Source: Phytopseudomonas flavescens (GTDB taxonomy: Bacteria > Pseudomonadota > Gammaproteobacteria > Pseudomonadales > Pseudomonadaceae). Taken from it: a stretch of 64,000 nucleotides of DNA. The notes under the pieces were generated by a model that did no database searches, was not told the origin of the DNA, and saw only the letters and a list, made by a program, of their open reading frames with translations. Below, one piece after another: positions 25,009 through 33,534 of the stretch; the first letter of the stretch is position 1; every line of letters begins with the position of its first letter. The DNA lies in contig NZ_FNDG01000009.1 in the NCBI RefSeq assembly GCF_900100535.1, positions 62,001 to 126,000 of the forward strand, read 5' to 3'. Position numbers and translations under genes: made by a program.

Positions 25009-26082
25009 ATGGATGTGTCGCTGAATACCCTGGTTGTGCATGATCCCTTGTTGCAGGCGCAACCGGCCCGGGTCGGCCCGGTACGGGCCGGCGCCATCGC
25101 CAGCGAGTGCTTTGGCGTATCGGGCGCCGTTCGGCCGTTGGCCGGCGAGCGCGACCTGAATTTCCAGCTGTCCTGTACGGACGGCTCCTCCTACCTGCTG
25201 AAAATTTCCCATCCCCTGGAGAACCCTCAGGTGGTGGACTTCCAGAATCAGGCCTTGCTGCATATCCAGCGGGCCGATCCCGAACTTCCCGTGCAGCGGG
25301 TGTATGCCGCGCGCGACGGGCGTTATCAGGCCAGGGTCGATGTAGAGGGGCAGCAGATGCTGGTGCGTCTGTTCTCCTTCGTCGATGGCTTGCCGCTGCA
25401 TCAGGTCGAGCAGCGCAGTTCCGCGCTTCGCCATAATCTGGGCGAGGCGATGGCGCGGCTCGACCGCGCGCTGAGCGACTTTCACCATCCTGCCTCCGGC
25501 CACGAGCTGCTGTGGGACATGCAGCAGGCGGCGCGGTTGCGACCCTTGCTGCTGCATATCGATGACGGTGAACTGCGTGATCGGGTGACGCAGGCGCTGG
25601 ATGCCTTCGCAAGCCATGCACAGCCGCGTTACCCGCAACTGCGGGCGCAGGTCATCCATAACGACCTCAACCCGCACAATGTCATCGTCGACCCCCGGCA
25701 TCCGGAGCGATTGCTCAACATCCTCGACTTCGGCGATATGGTGCACGCGCCGCTGATCAACGAAGTAGGCGTGGCAGCCGCCTATCAACTGGGCCACGAG
25801 GGTGACGTGCTGGCGCCGGCGCTGACCTTCATCGCGGCCTATCACCGCCTCAATCCGTTGCGCGATGCCGAGCTGGACATTCTTGCCGAACTGATCGCCA
25901 CGCGGCTGGTGATGACCATCAGCATCACCGCCTGGCGGGCCAGTCTGCACCCGGAAAATCGTGACTACATCCTGCGCAACGTGCGCCAGGCGAGTGCCAG
26001 CCTGCGTGGCTTGGCGGCCATCCCCAGCGATATGGCGCGGGAGCGAATTCATCAGGCCTGTCGGGGAGCGCTGCAGCCATGA
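25009..26082 (+). CDS. APH-fold small-molecule kinase (hydroxylysine-kinase-like)
   Basis: A 357-residue phosphotransferase of the aminoglycoside/choline kinase fold. The ATP lysine is Lys65 in YLLKISHP, the catalytic Brenner motif is VIHNDLNPHNVIVD (Asp219 as base, Asn224), and the metal-binding Asp240 is in ILDFGDM. The N-lobe motif LAGERDLNFQL is typical of hydroxylysine-kinase-like (AGPHD1) and related bacterial proteins. Its stop overlaps the start of a class III aminotransferase of the O-phospho-amine phospholyase type, so the pair would phosphorylate an amino alcohol and then eliminate phosphate. The start is uncertain; the ATG at 25009 has GGAG only a few bases away. Confidence 0.87.
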   Translation: MDVSLNTLVVHDPLLQAQPARVGPVRAGAIASECFGVSGAVRPLAGERDLNFQLSCTDGSSYLLKISHPLENPQVVDFQNQALLHIQRADPELPVQRVYAARDGRYQARVDVEGQQMLVRLFSFVDGLPLHQVEQRSSALRHNLGEAMARLDRALSDFHHPASGHELLWDMQQAARLRPLLLHIDDGELRDRVTQALDAFASHAQPRYPQLRAQVIHNDLNPHNVIVDPRHPERLLNILDFGDMVHAPLINEVGVAAAYQLGHEGDVLAPALTFIAAYHRLNPLRDAELDILAELIATRLVMTISITAWRASLHPENRDYILRNVRQASASLRGLAAIPSDMARERIHQACRGALQP

Positions 26083-27398
26083 GCATGATCAACGGATTCA
26101 GCGCCGCCGATGCGGCGCGTTTGAGTGAAAAAGAAAGAAACCTGATCGAACGCCGTGAGCGGCTGCTTGGCCCTGCCTATCGGCTGTTCTACGAACGCCC
26201 GCTGCACACGGTGCGCGGGGAGGGCGTATGGCTGTACGACGAAGCCGGGCGTGCCTATCTGGATGCCTACAACAATGTCGCTTCCATCGGCCATTGTCAC
26301 CCGCGGGTGGTGCAGGCCATCGCCGAGCAGGCGGCGCGCCTGAATACCCACACCCGCTATCTGCAGGAAGGCATTCTCGATTACGCCGAGAACCTGCTGG
26401 CGACCTTTCCCGCTGCCCTGCAGCAGGTGATGTTCACCTGCACCGGCAGCGAAGCCAACGACCTGGCCCTGCGCATCGCCCGCCACTACACAGGCGGTAC
26501 TGGCGTGATCATCACCCGGTTCGCCTACCACGGCGTTACCGGCGATATCTCCTCTCTGTCGCCGTCGCTCGGCGCGAGCATCCAACTGCCCGCCCATGCA
26601 CGCACCGTGCGTGCGCCGGACGCCTATCGCCTGGGCGCCGAGCAGGCGGGCAAGCGCTTCGCCGAAGACGTGCGAGCCGCCATCGCCGATCTGCGCGCCA
26701 ATGGCATCAAGCCGGCAGCGCTACTGATCGACGGCATCTTTGCCAGCGATGGGATATTTCCAGGCCCCCAGGGCTGCATCAGCGAAGCGGTGGCCATCGC
26801 CCAGGCCGAGGGGCTGCTGTATATCGCCGACGAAGTGCAGTGCGGTTTTGCCCGTACCGGCGATTGCATGTGGGGGTTCCAGCGGCACGCCGTGCAACCG
26901 GATCTGGTCAGCCTGGGCAAGCCGATGGGCAATGGACAGCCGATTGCCGGGGTGGTGGTGCGTCCCGAGGTGCTCGAACCGTTCGGGCGCAGCATGCGCT
27001 ACTTCAATACCTTCGGCGGCAACCCGGTGTCCTGCGCCGCCGGCCAGGCCGTGCTGGATGTGATCCAGGACGAGGGGCTGCAGCAGCGTTCGGCGCAGGT
27101 CGGCGGCTACCTGCTCGACGAGCTCGGCAAGCTGGGTGAGCGCCACGAATTGATCGGCGATGTGCGCGGCGCCGGGATGTTCCTTGGTGTCGAGCTGGTG
27201 AGCGACCGGGCAAGCAAGGCCGCGGCAGCGGAGCAAACGCGGCGTGTGGTCAATGGCATGCGAGAGCGTGGTGTGCTGATCAGCGCGGCCGGGCCGCTGG
27301 AGAACATCCTGAAGATTCGCCCGCTGCTGGCCTTCGAGAAGCCGCATGCCGACCTGTTGGTGTCTGCGCTGGACGAGGCCTTGCAGGCGCTGGGCTAA
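26079..27398 (+). CDS. Class III PLP enzyme, predicted amino-alcohol-phosphate phospho-lyase
   Basis: A 439-residue fold-type I PLP enzyme. The PLP lysine is Lys281 in LVSLGKPMGNGQP; the ring-binding Asp is in the IADEVQ motif (about 251). The segments GKPMGNG, YFNTFGGNPVSCAAGQAVLDVI and LIGDVRGAGMFLGVEL closely follow the human ethanolamine-phosphate and phosphohydroxylysine phospho-lyases (AGXT2L1/2) rather than ordinary omega-transaminases. The expected reaction is elimination of phosphate and ammonia from an O-phospho-amino-alcohol, giving an aldehyde. Its ATGA start overlaps the kinase stop, and its 3' end overlaps kptA by 4 bases. An ordinary aminotransferase activity remains possible. 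Confidence 0.87.
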   Translation: MSMINGFSAADAARLSEKERNLIERRERLLGPAYRLFYERPLHTVRGEGVWLYDEAGRAYLDAYNNVASIGHCHPRVVQAIAEQAARLNTHTRYLQEGILDYAENLLATFPAALQQVMFTCTGSEANDLALRIARHYTGGTGVIITRFAYHGVTGDISSLSPSLGASIQLPAHARTVRAPDAYRLGAEQAGKRFAEDVRAAIADLRANGIKPAALLIDGIFASDGIFPGPQGCISEAVAIAQAEGLLYIADEVQCGFARTGDCMWGFQRHAVQPDLVSLGKPMGNGQPIAGVVVRPEVLEPFGRSMRYFNTFGGNPVSCAAGQAVLDVIQDEGLQQRSAQVGGYLLDELGKLGERHELIGDVRGAGMFLGVELVSDRASKAAAAEQTRRVVNGMRERGVLISAAGPLENILKIRPLLAFEKPHADLLVSALDEALQALG

Positions 27399-27946
27399 TC
27401 GAAGAACTCCACGGGCACCTTGTCCGTCAGCCATACGCCGTTATCCGCCTGGAAGAACTTGAAGCCCTGCTGGTGCATGCGCAGGGCTTCGACTTTCAGT
27501 AGCACTGGCGTGCCGTAGCGTTTTCCCACGTCCATGGCCGTCGTTGTATCCGCGGACAGGTGCACGTGATGGCGAGCCCCGGGGATCAGGCCCTCGCGTT
27601 CGATGGCGGGCAGGAAACGTGTGGCAGTGCCGTGGTAGAGCCACTCGGGGGGCTGCTTCTCGGTGTGCTGAAGCTGCACCTCGGCAGTGGAGTGCCCTTG
27701 TACGGCGCGAATCCGCAAACCGTCCTCGGAAATACCGAAGCGTTTCTTGTCGCTGCTGCTGACCACTGCGTGGATCAGTTGCAGATCCAGGGTACGGCCT
27801 TCCCGGGCTGCACCTGCTATCAGCAGATCGATGCTGGCCCAGCCTTGGTTGTCCAGTTGCAGGCCGATTGCCTGAGGTTCGTGCCGGAGTACGAAACTGA
27901 GAAATTTGCTGGTGTCGTTCAGTTGTCTGTTCGTCATGTCATTCAT
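27395..27946 (-). CDS. kptA: RNA 2'-phosphotransferase (Tpt1/KptA family)
   Basis: A 183-residue KptA, which moves an internal RNA 2'-phosphate to NAD+, releasing ADP-ribose 1'',2''-cyclic phosphate. The N-terminal lobe has the invariant Arg21-His22 in FLSFVLRHEP and GWASIDLLI; the C-terminal NAD-binding lobe has LYHGTATRFLPAIEREGL, HVHLSADTTTAMDVGKRYG and the closing GVWLTDKVPVEFFD. All key motifs are intact. Bacteria lack the yeast-type tRNA splicing that makes 2'-phosphates, so the natural substrate is unclear. Lies convergent to the phospholyase gene. Confidence 0.95.
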   Translation of the reverse strand: MNDMTNRQLNDTSKFLSFVLRHEPQAIGLQLDNQGWASIDLLIAGAAREGRTLDLQLIHAVVSSSDKKRFGISEDGLRIRAVQGHSTAEVQLQHTEKQPPEWLYHGTATRFLPAIEREGLIPGARHHVHLSADTTTAMDVGKRYGTPVLLKVEALRMHQQGFKFFQADNGVWLTDKVPVEFFD

Positions 27947-28019
27947 GGCCGTATGGGGTTTTCAGCCTGCTAACCCTGAGGCGCCGTGCACCGCTTCGCC
28001 GATCAGGACTGGCCTGCGA

Positions 28020-28580
28020 TCAGGCGCCCGGTTTGCTGTCCAGCGCCTTGCAACTGGCCGCGTAGTTTTGCCGGCAGGCGCTCTGGAACAGGCGGCGGGC
28101 CTGGTTCGGGTCACGTTCGACACCCTGGATGCCGCGCATGTAGAGGTTGCCGAGTATGTGCTGGGCCATGGGGTTACCGCTGCTGGCGGACTGGTTCAAG
28201 TACTGGAGCATGGCCTGTGGGTTGGCGAACTCCGGGTTGTCGCGCCCAGTGTAGAGGTAGGCAAGGCTCACGGCGGCTTGCGCATGACCACGATCCGCCG
28301 CCTGCTTCCACCAGTATTCGGCCTGCTTGAGGTCCTTTTGCGGCTTACCGACGAAGTAGAAGCTGCCGAGCTTGAACTGGCTGTCGAGGTCGCCACGCTG
28401 CGCCAGGCTGCTCAGGTGTTGGAAATCATCGCCGCCGGCCTGCTGTGCGGGTGTCGTGGTGGTGGCAGGGCCTTGGCTGGCAGGTGCCTTGGCAGCCTCT
28501 TCACGGCTGGCGCAGCCGGCGATCAGCAGCATGCCGCATACCAGCAAGAGGGAAGTACTGAAGTGTGAACGTCGGGTCAT
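28020..28580 (-). CDS. Sel1-repeat lipoprotein
   Basis: A 186-residue exported lipoprotein: signal peptide with lipobox LLIAGC (Cys about 23), then a Thr/Ala/Gln-rich linker to about 50. Sel1-like TPR repeats follow (about 55-175), with the patterns GDLDSQFKLGSFYFVGK, ADRGHAQAAVSLAYLYTGRDN and SGNPMAQHILGNLYMRG. Repeats of this kind form a solenoid for protein-protein contacts at the envelope. The ATG at 28580 has a GGAG upstream; further in-frame codons upstream have no lipoprotein signal. The function is unknown. Confidence 0.85.
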   Translation of the reverse strand: MTRRSHFSTSLLLVCGMLLIAGCASREEAAKAPASQGPATTTTPAQQAGGDDFQHLSSLAQRGDLDSQFKLGSFYFVGKPQKDLKQAEYWWKQAADRGHAQAAVSLAYLYTGRDNPEFANPQAMLQYLNQSASSGNPMAQHILGNLYMRGIQGVERDPNQARRLFQSACRQNYAASCKALDSKPGA

Positions 28581-28752
28581 GTCTAGGCTCCTGGGCAACC
28601 GCGGGCTGGACCTCATGACCGGTTCTGGGCATGCAGCCGCGGATGCGTCGATTGTTGTGGGGGGTTCGACCCGGCTGCGGCCCAAGCGTTCGTTCAGCGC
28701 GTGAAAAGCTGTCGACGATGCCAATTCGCTTGGTGTTGTGAAATTAATGCTG

Positions 28753-28770
28753 TATTTTTCATGAAAAATA
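28753..28770. promoter_or_regulatory. 18-bp perfect palindrome upstream of the XRE-cupin gene
   Basis: TATTTTTCATGAAAAATA is fully self-complementary and lies in an AT-rich island about 187 bases before the regulator start. It is a good candidate operator for the XRE-cupin regulator or another dimeric repressor. The rest of the 28,581-28,956 gap shows no gene. Confidence 0.55.
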
Positions 28771-28956
28771 ATCCATCAATTTCATATGCATGCCGACGGC
28801 CACCCGGATGAGCGCGTTCTCCGCGGGCAGCCGCTGGCTGCTCCATCGGCTAATCGACAAGCCGCGCTTTCCCGGCAGCTCTTGGCTGGCCGTACCGCTC
28901 AACGCGGGGGCGATGTCGACCACCGGTTACGCGACAGTACCTGAAGGAACAGTGCC

Positions 28957-29514
28957 ATGGACATGCAGGAAGAAATCGACGGGCTGGCGATCCTGATTCG
29001 CGACTTGCGCAAGCACAAGAACCTGACGCTCGGCGAGCTGTCCACGCGCATCGGCCGTTCGGTGGGTTTCCTCTCCCAGGTCGAGCGGGGGCTGTCACGG
29101 CCGACCGTGGCGGATCTGACCGCCATCAGTGAGACCCTGGGCGTGCCGACCACCTATTTCTACAGTCTCGACAAGCCGCGGATAGTGCCGTGGGTCACCC
29201 GGCCCGGCGAACGTCGCACGCTCTATTACGCCAGCGGCATCACCGACGTGCTGGTCTCACCACGCGTGTCGGCTGGATTTGCCATGCTGGAAAGCCATCT
29301 GGCGCCCGGTGCCAGCAGTGGTGATGGGCATCTGGACGACAGTTCGGAGCAGGGTGGATTCGTGCTCGAAGGGCAATTGAGCATCTGGCTGGACGATCAG
29401 CCAGATCCCGTCACCCTGGGCCCCAATGACAGCTTCCAGTTGCCATCCCATAGTCAATTTCGCTACGCCAACCTCACCGATCAGCCCGCACGGGTACTCT
29501 GGGTGTTCCGCTGA
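28957..29514 (+). CDS. XRE-family regulator with C-terminal cupin domain
   Basis: A 185-residue protein with a helix-turn-helix domain (about 10-64, LTLGELSTRIGRSVGFLSQV with VERGLSRPTVADL) and a small cupin sensor barrel (about 105-183) in which GFVLEGQLSIWLDDQ and PNDSFQLPSHSQFRYAN are the two conserved strands. This architecture is that of PuuR-type regulators of polyamine or amine breakdown. It is followed 20 bases later by a glutamine-synthetase-like gene of the kind PuuR-like proteins control. AAGGA precedes the ATG. Confidence 0.9.
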   Translation: MDMQEEIDGLAILIRDLRKHKNLTLGELSTRIGRSVGFLSQVERGLSRPTVADLTAISETLGVPTTYFYSLDKPRIVPWVTRPGERRTLYYASGITDVLVSPRVSAGFAMLESHLAPGASSGDGHLDDSSEQGGFVLEGQLSIWLDDQPDPVTLGPNDSFQLPSHSQFRYANLTDQPARVLWVFR

Positions 29515-29534
29515 GCGGACACAGGATCCTCGCC

Positions 29535-30875
29535 ATGACCACCGATAACCTGCTCGACGAAGTCCGCGCCTTCCGCGCCGCTCACCCTGACGTTCGCTAT
29601 GTGGACCTGATCTGCCTGGACATTCCCGGGCATTTCTATGGCAAGCGCTATCCCATCGATATGCTGGAGAAGGTTGCCGCCGGCAGCCTGCTCAAGCTGC
29701 CGCAGAACTGCGTGCTGCTCGGCGCCCAGGGTGGCCTGCACGCGATCGGCGATTATTGCTTCAACGATGGCGACCCCGACGCCACCCGCCGGCTGATTCC
29801 CGGCACGCTCAAACCGGTGCGCTGGGAAAGCCAGCCCCTGGGGCAGATGCTGATCAGCTCCGACGGCACCGAGTCGCCCATCGAGTTCGAGCCCCGGGAG
29901 GTCTTGTCGCGAGTGCTGCGGCGGCTGGCGGCCAAGGGTATCCGTCCGGTCGTCGCCTTCGAACTGGAGTTCTACCTGTTCGACCGTGCCCTCAAGGACG
30001 GCCTGCCCCAGTACCCTCGCGACCCGTTGTGCGGTGATGAGGACGATCAGCCGAACCTGCATATCGAACGGCTATCACGGTTTTCCACGGTACTGCACGA
30101 GATCGTCGAAGCGGCCGAGGAGCAGGGCATCGATGCCAACGTGATCACGGCGGAGATCGGCCCGGGGCAGTTCGAGATCAACTTCGGCCATTGTGACGAT
30201 GGCCTGCAGGCCGCCGACTGGGCTGCCCTGTTCGGCCGGATCACCCGTGGCGTGGCGCTGCGCAACGGGCATCGGGCCAGCTTCATGAGCAAGCCCTACC
30301 TCGATGCGCCGGGCAGCGGCATGCATGTGCACGTCAGCCTGTATGACGAGCAGGGCGACAACCTGCTGGCTGTCGACGGGCAACGGCCGCTTCGCCATGC
30401 GGTGGCCGGCTGCCTGGAATGGTTGCCGCACTGCATGCCGATCTTCGCCGCTCATCACAATGCCTACCGTCGCTACGGCTCGCGGGTGAATGCCGCGAGC
30501 CGTGCCAGTTGGGGTTACGAAGACCGTGATGCCTGCCTGCGCATTCCTGATTCGGATGCCCGCAACCTGCGTATCGAACACCGACTGGCCGGTGCCGATG
30601 CCAACCCCTACCTGGTGCTGGCGGCGATTCTGGCCGCCATGGAGCAGGGGTTGGAGCAGCGCCAGGAGCCCATCGCGCCGCTCAACGAAAACCGCCAGAG
30701 CGGTATCGACTTCCCCATGGACATGCTGTCGGCGGTGGCGGCCATGCGTCAGCATCCGGCGGTCAACGCTGGGTTGGGTGAGGAGTTCGTGATGGTCTAC
30801 TGCGAGAATAAACGCCAGGATCACCTGGCCTTCATGGACAGCATCAGCGCTCGCGAGTATCGCTGGTTCCTTTGA
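29535..30875 (+). CDS. Glutamine synthetase family protein, gamma-glutamyl-amine ligase-like
   Basis: A 446-residue GS-fold ligase of the PuuA type, which would join L-glutamate to an amine using ATP. The beta-Grasp N-terminal domain spans about 15-105. Catalytic metal and ammonia-site motifs follow: VAFELEFYLF (ExE), ITAEIGPGQFEINF, PGSGMHVHVSLYD, RIEHRLAGADANPYL. It lacks the adenylylation Tyr context of GlnA. Downstream of an XRE-cupin regulator, as in polyamine clusters. The acceptor amine is unknown; the nearby binding protein, kinase and phospholyase suggest an amine or amino-alcohol. Confidence 0.9.
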   Translation: MTTDNLLDEVRAFRAAHPDVRYVDLICLDIPGHFYGKRYPIDMLEKVAAGSLLKLPQNCVLLGAQGGLHAIGDYCFNDGDPDATRRLIPGTLKPVRWESQPLGQMLISSDGTESPIEFEPREVLSRVLRRLAAKGIRPVVAFELEFYLFDRALKDGLPQYPRDPLCGDEDDQPNLHIERLSRFSTVLHEIVEAAEEQGIDANVITAEIGPGQFEINFGHCDDGLQAADWAALFGRITRGVALRNGHRASFMSKPYLDAPGSGMHVHVSLYDEQGDNLLAVDGQRPLRHAVAGCLEWLPHCMPIFAAHHNAYRRYGSRVNAASRASWGYEDRDACLRIPDSDARNLRIEHRLAGADANPYLVLAAILAAMEQGLEQRQEPIAPLNENRQSGIDFPMDMLSAVAAMRQHPAVNAGLGEEFVMVYCENKRQDHLAFMDSISAREYRWFL

Positions 30876-30960
30876 GCCCCCGCAGGCCACGAGCCCAGGC
30901 CAGGGCACTGCCGTGGCAGTACCCGCCCGAGGCTTGCAGCTTGACGCTCGGTGGCTGCCG

Positions 30961-31572
30961 TTAGCGGAACAGCGACCAGCTCACCGCATAGTCGTTGAAG
31001 CCAAGGCCCCAGAGCGCGACGGTGAGCGCCAGGATCAGCTCCAGCACCAGCACGCCGATCGCCAGGGTGCCGCCGGAGATGGTCAGGCCTTCATTGAGCG
31101 GGATGCGCAGGAACGCCGGCATGCCGATATACAGCAGGCGCGCGCTGTAGGCCAGGGCGATGAGGCCGACCACCAGCAGCAACCAGGCCTTCGGGTAGAG
31201 CAGCGCGATACCGGCAATGAACAGCGGCGTGGCCACGTAACCGGCAAAGACGATGCAGCGGCGGCGGCTCGGACGGCTGGCGAACGAGTCGGACATCCAG
31301 TGAATCACGTTGCCCATGATGGCGACGCCGATCAGCATCAGGATGTAGAACACGATTCCCAGCGCAGCTGCCGTGGGCACTGCCACCTTGTAGGCTTCGC
31401 CGCCCAGGTGCCAGCCGATCTGGGTGGTGCCGATGAACGCGCTGATCACGGGAATGAGTGCCATCAGCAGAACGTGGTGGGCATACAGGCGCGTGATGCT
31501 TTCCTTTTCCCGGTCGATGTTGCGCCACTCTCGGCCCGGGTGGGCCAGCAGCCCCCAAATGTGATTGATCAT
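30961..31572 (-). CDS. Yip1-domain membrane protein
   Basis: A 203-residue inner-membrane protein with five predicted helices (about 34-52, 66-90, 108-128, 132-155, 172-195). The N-terminal motif MINHIWGLLAHPGREWRNID and the FAGYVATPLFIAGIALLYP segment are typical of bacterial Yip1 proteins. Function in bacteria is not established. The ATG at 31572 has AGAGGAGAA upstream. It is separate from the operons on either side. Confidence 0.82.
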   Translation of the reverse strand: MINHIWGLLAHPGREWRNIDREKESITRLYAHHVLLMALIPVISAFIGTTQIGWHLGGEAYKVAVPTAAALGIVFYILMLIGVAIMGNVIHWMSDSFASRPSRRRCIVFAGYVATPLFIAGIALLYPKAWLLLVVGLIALAYSARLLYIGMPAFLRIPLNEGLTISGGTLAIGVLVLELILALTVALWGLGFNDYAVSWSLFR

Positions 31573-32169
31573 GACGCTTCTCCTCTGGCTCCGGCATACC
31601 TGCCGGCATGAGATATCCGAGAACTGATCAGCCTGCATCGTGCGGCAACCGCAACTCAATTCAGCCCTCACAAGGTATGAGTGACGTTCACCGTAATAGG
31701 TTTGACCAGAAATTCGCGGATCGCCACCGCCGATCTCGCCGGGCGTCGTGGTCATTGCGTCTGATGCCATGGCTACGGGGCCTCAAGGGGATCCTGCGCA
31801 GCGGCGCGGGTCCTGGCGGGACTGCCTTTCAGCCTCTGGGGCAGCAGGATCCAACATGCCCGGCGGGTGTCGTTCCGTCGCCCAGGGTGAACGCCGCGAC
31901 CCTCTGCAGCCGTGCCTGCCGTTGCCGGCGCGGCTCGCCAAGTTGGCGTCGATACAGGTCAGGCGGTTGAAAGGCAGGCTGGTAACGGGGTATGTCCGTT
32001 GCTGGCGGCAGGCTCGCAGGTGTTTGTCTGCGAAGCCCATGCCGGCGGGATTTACAGGCCGGCAGGGCATGGCAGGGCGATACCCCTAGTTTCTCTGTGT
32101 GCTTTTTAGCCCCTGCCCCGGGCAGGGCAAAAATGCTATGTTCCGCACCCTCTTCGGCGGGGATAGCTC
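31573..32169. other. 597-bp gap without a recognised gene
   Basis: No frame here shows convincing coding features on either strand. It holds the divergent promoters of the Yip1 and 100-aa genes, a 9-bp inverted repeat GGATCCTGC (31789-31797) / GCAGGATCC (31844-31852), and a GC-rich hairpin at about 32,108-32,131 followed by AAAAA. It may contain decayed repeat DNA. Confidence 0.4.
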
Positions 32170-32472
32170 ATGAGCGACGACAAGGCACGCAATCCATCCA
32201 CGGAACAGCAGGACACAGGCAAGCGCGGCGGGTGTCTGTGGCTGACCCTGCTCGGTCTGGCCTTTATCGTACTGGTCTTCGGCATCATCATTTATGCCAT
32301 CACCCGCGAGCAGACCGCCGATATTCAAGCCAACGAGCAGGCGGCCATCCAGGCGTGCTGGGTCAAGGCCAGGGATCCCGCCGCCACGCCGACCTCGCGT
32401 TCCTTCGCCACCGATAGCTGCAAGGAAATGGAAAAGCAGTTTCGGATCAAGTACGGCCGCGAGCCCAACTAG
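32170..32472 (+). CDS. Single-pass membrane protein of unknown function (100 aa)
   Basis: A 100-residue protein with a polar N-terminus (1-19), one transmembrane helix (about 22-44, CLWLTLLGLAFIVLVFGIII) and a charged extracytoplasmic tail with two Cys (CWVKARDP and DSCKEME) that could form a disulfide. Its TAG stop is directly followed by the ATG of a thioredoxin-like gene, so the two are translationally linked. Together they precede the cyo operon. The function is unknown. Confidence 0.78.
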   Translation: MSDDKARNPSTEQQDTGKRGGCLWLTLLGLAFIVLVFGIIIYAITREQTADIQANEQAAIQACWVKARDPAATPTSRSFATDSCKEMEKQFRIKYGREPN

Positions 32473-33084
32473 ATGAGCCAGAATCAGGCGGCTCCGTCCA
32501 AACGCTTTCTGCTGATCATGTGCCTGCTGGCGCTGGCCATCGTGCTGGCGATCGGGGCGTGGGTATGGGGACGCTTTGGCGTTGCCTACCTGCGCCCCTT
32601 CGGCGATCAGGAGCAGCAGGCGGTGTTCTTTCAGGGTGGCGGGCTCAAGCTGCCCGCCGAGCTCGCCGGGCCCGGCAAGATCCGCGTGGTGCATTTCTGG
32701 GATCCCCAGTGCCCTTGCCACAAGGAGACCGACGCCCACCTCAACTACCTGATCAGCCTCTACCGGTTCTCCGGGGTCGAGTTCTACAGCGTGCAGAAGC
32801 CAGGGAGCAAGGGTGAAATGCTGCCGTTCCTGCGTGGCAAGCTCACGCCGCTGGCGTCGCTGCAGGGCATGGAGTCGATTCCGGCCAGCCCGGCCATCGC
32901 CATCTGGGACCAGCAGGGGCGCCTGGCCTACGCCGGCCCCTACAGCGAGGGGCTGGTGTGCAACTCCTCGAACAGTTTCGTAGAACCGATCCTCGATGCG
33001 CTTTCAGCGAACCGCCGCGTCTCGGCAGCCAATACCATGGCGGTCGGCTGCTACTGCGATTGGCAGCCCGCGGGCGAATCCTGA
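32473..33084 (+). CDS. Membrane-anchored thioredoxin-like protein with CPC motif
   Basis: A 203-residue protein anchored by one helix (about 11-33) with a periplasmic thioredoxin-like domain. In place of CxxC it has Cys80-Pro-Cys82 in HFWDPQCPCHKETD, and a cis-Pro loop at SIPASPAIAIWD (Pro140). Additional Cys at 163 (LVCNSS) and the C-terminal pair in VGCYCDW (193, 195) are unusual. I recall this as a DUF6436-type family. A CPC site could bind copper or act in thiol chemistry; its place just upstream of the terminal oxidase cyo operon makes an oxidase-assembly role possible but unproven. Confidence 0.8.
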   Translation: MSQNQAAPSKRFLLIMCLLALAIVLAIGAWVWGRFGVAYLRPFGDQEQQAVFFQGGGLKLPAELAGPGKIRVVHFWDPQCPCHKETDAHLNYLISLYRFSGVEFYSVQKPGSKGEMLPFLRGKLTPLASLQGMESIPASPAIAIWDQQGRLAYAGPYSEGLVCNSSNSFVEPILDALSANRRVSAANTMAVGCYCDWQPAGES

Positions 33085-33534
33085 TTTGATCCATTCCCTG
33101 GCTTTTTAAAGGGGTATTGTTATGCGACATATTGCCGCGCAATTCTGGGGATATGAGCCACTATTATCAGTCGCAACTCATGCATTTGTTCGCAGCCCGC
33201 CAATGGCCGATGGTTTTGGCTCACGCTGCAGGTACGGCCGCATGGGGCTTTGCGCGTTGAGCGAGAGAACACCGGGCGCAGGGTTGCGGCCGGTGGTGCA
33301 GGGCCGGGGCAGGGCGGGGCTCGCTACACACCCTGACTTTTTGTAGGTCCATCGTCGTTATGCGGTTGGTTTTTTTAGCTGCGTAACCGAAAATGTCGCC
33401 CCCTCCGTTTAGTAGTTTCGACGCTGAAACGATTTCGGTGCGCTCCTGCACCGTTTTCCTGGCATGCCCAGCCGTGTTGGGTATCAGGCTGAACAGAACG
33501 CTATGTGGGATATCACTTTGCTGAAGGTCGTGAA
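33085..33534. promoter_or_regulatory. 450-bp upstream region of the cyo operon
   Basis: No supported gene; the one plus-strand frame of about 74 codons lacks a ribosome-binding site and coding character. The last 150 bases are AT-richer with TTTTTTT at about 33,369 and should hold the cyo promoter. No clear ANR/FNR site (TTGAT-N4-ATCAA) is seen. Confidence 0.4.

Noticed and set aside
33122..33346. 74-codon frame upstream of cyoA
   Set aside because: No ribosome-binding site, Arg/Gly-rich random-looking translation; the region is better read as the cyo promoter region.
33085..33534. ANR/FNR box before cyo
   Set aside because: No TTGAT-N4-ATCAA match could be found by eye.
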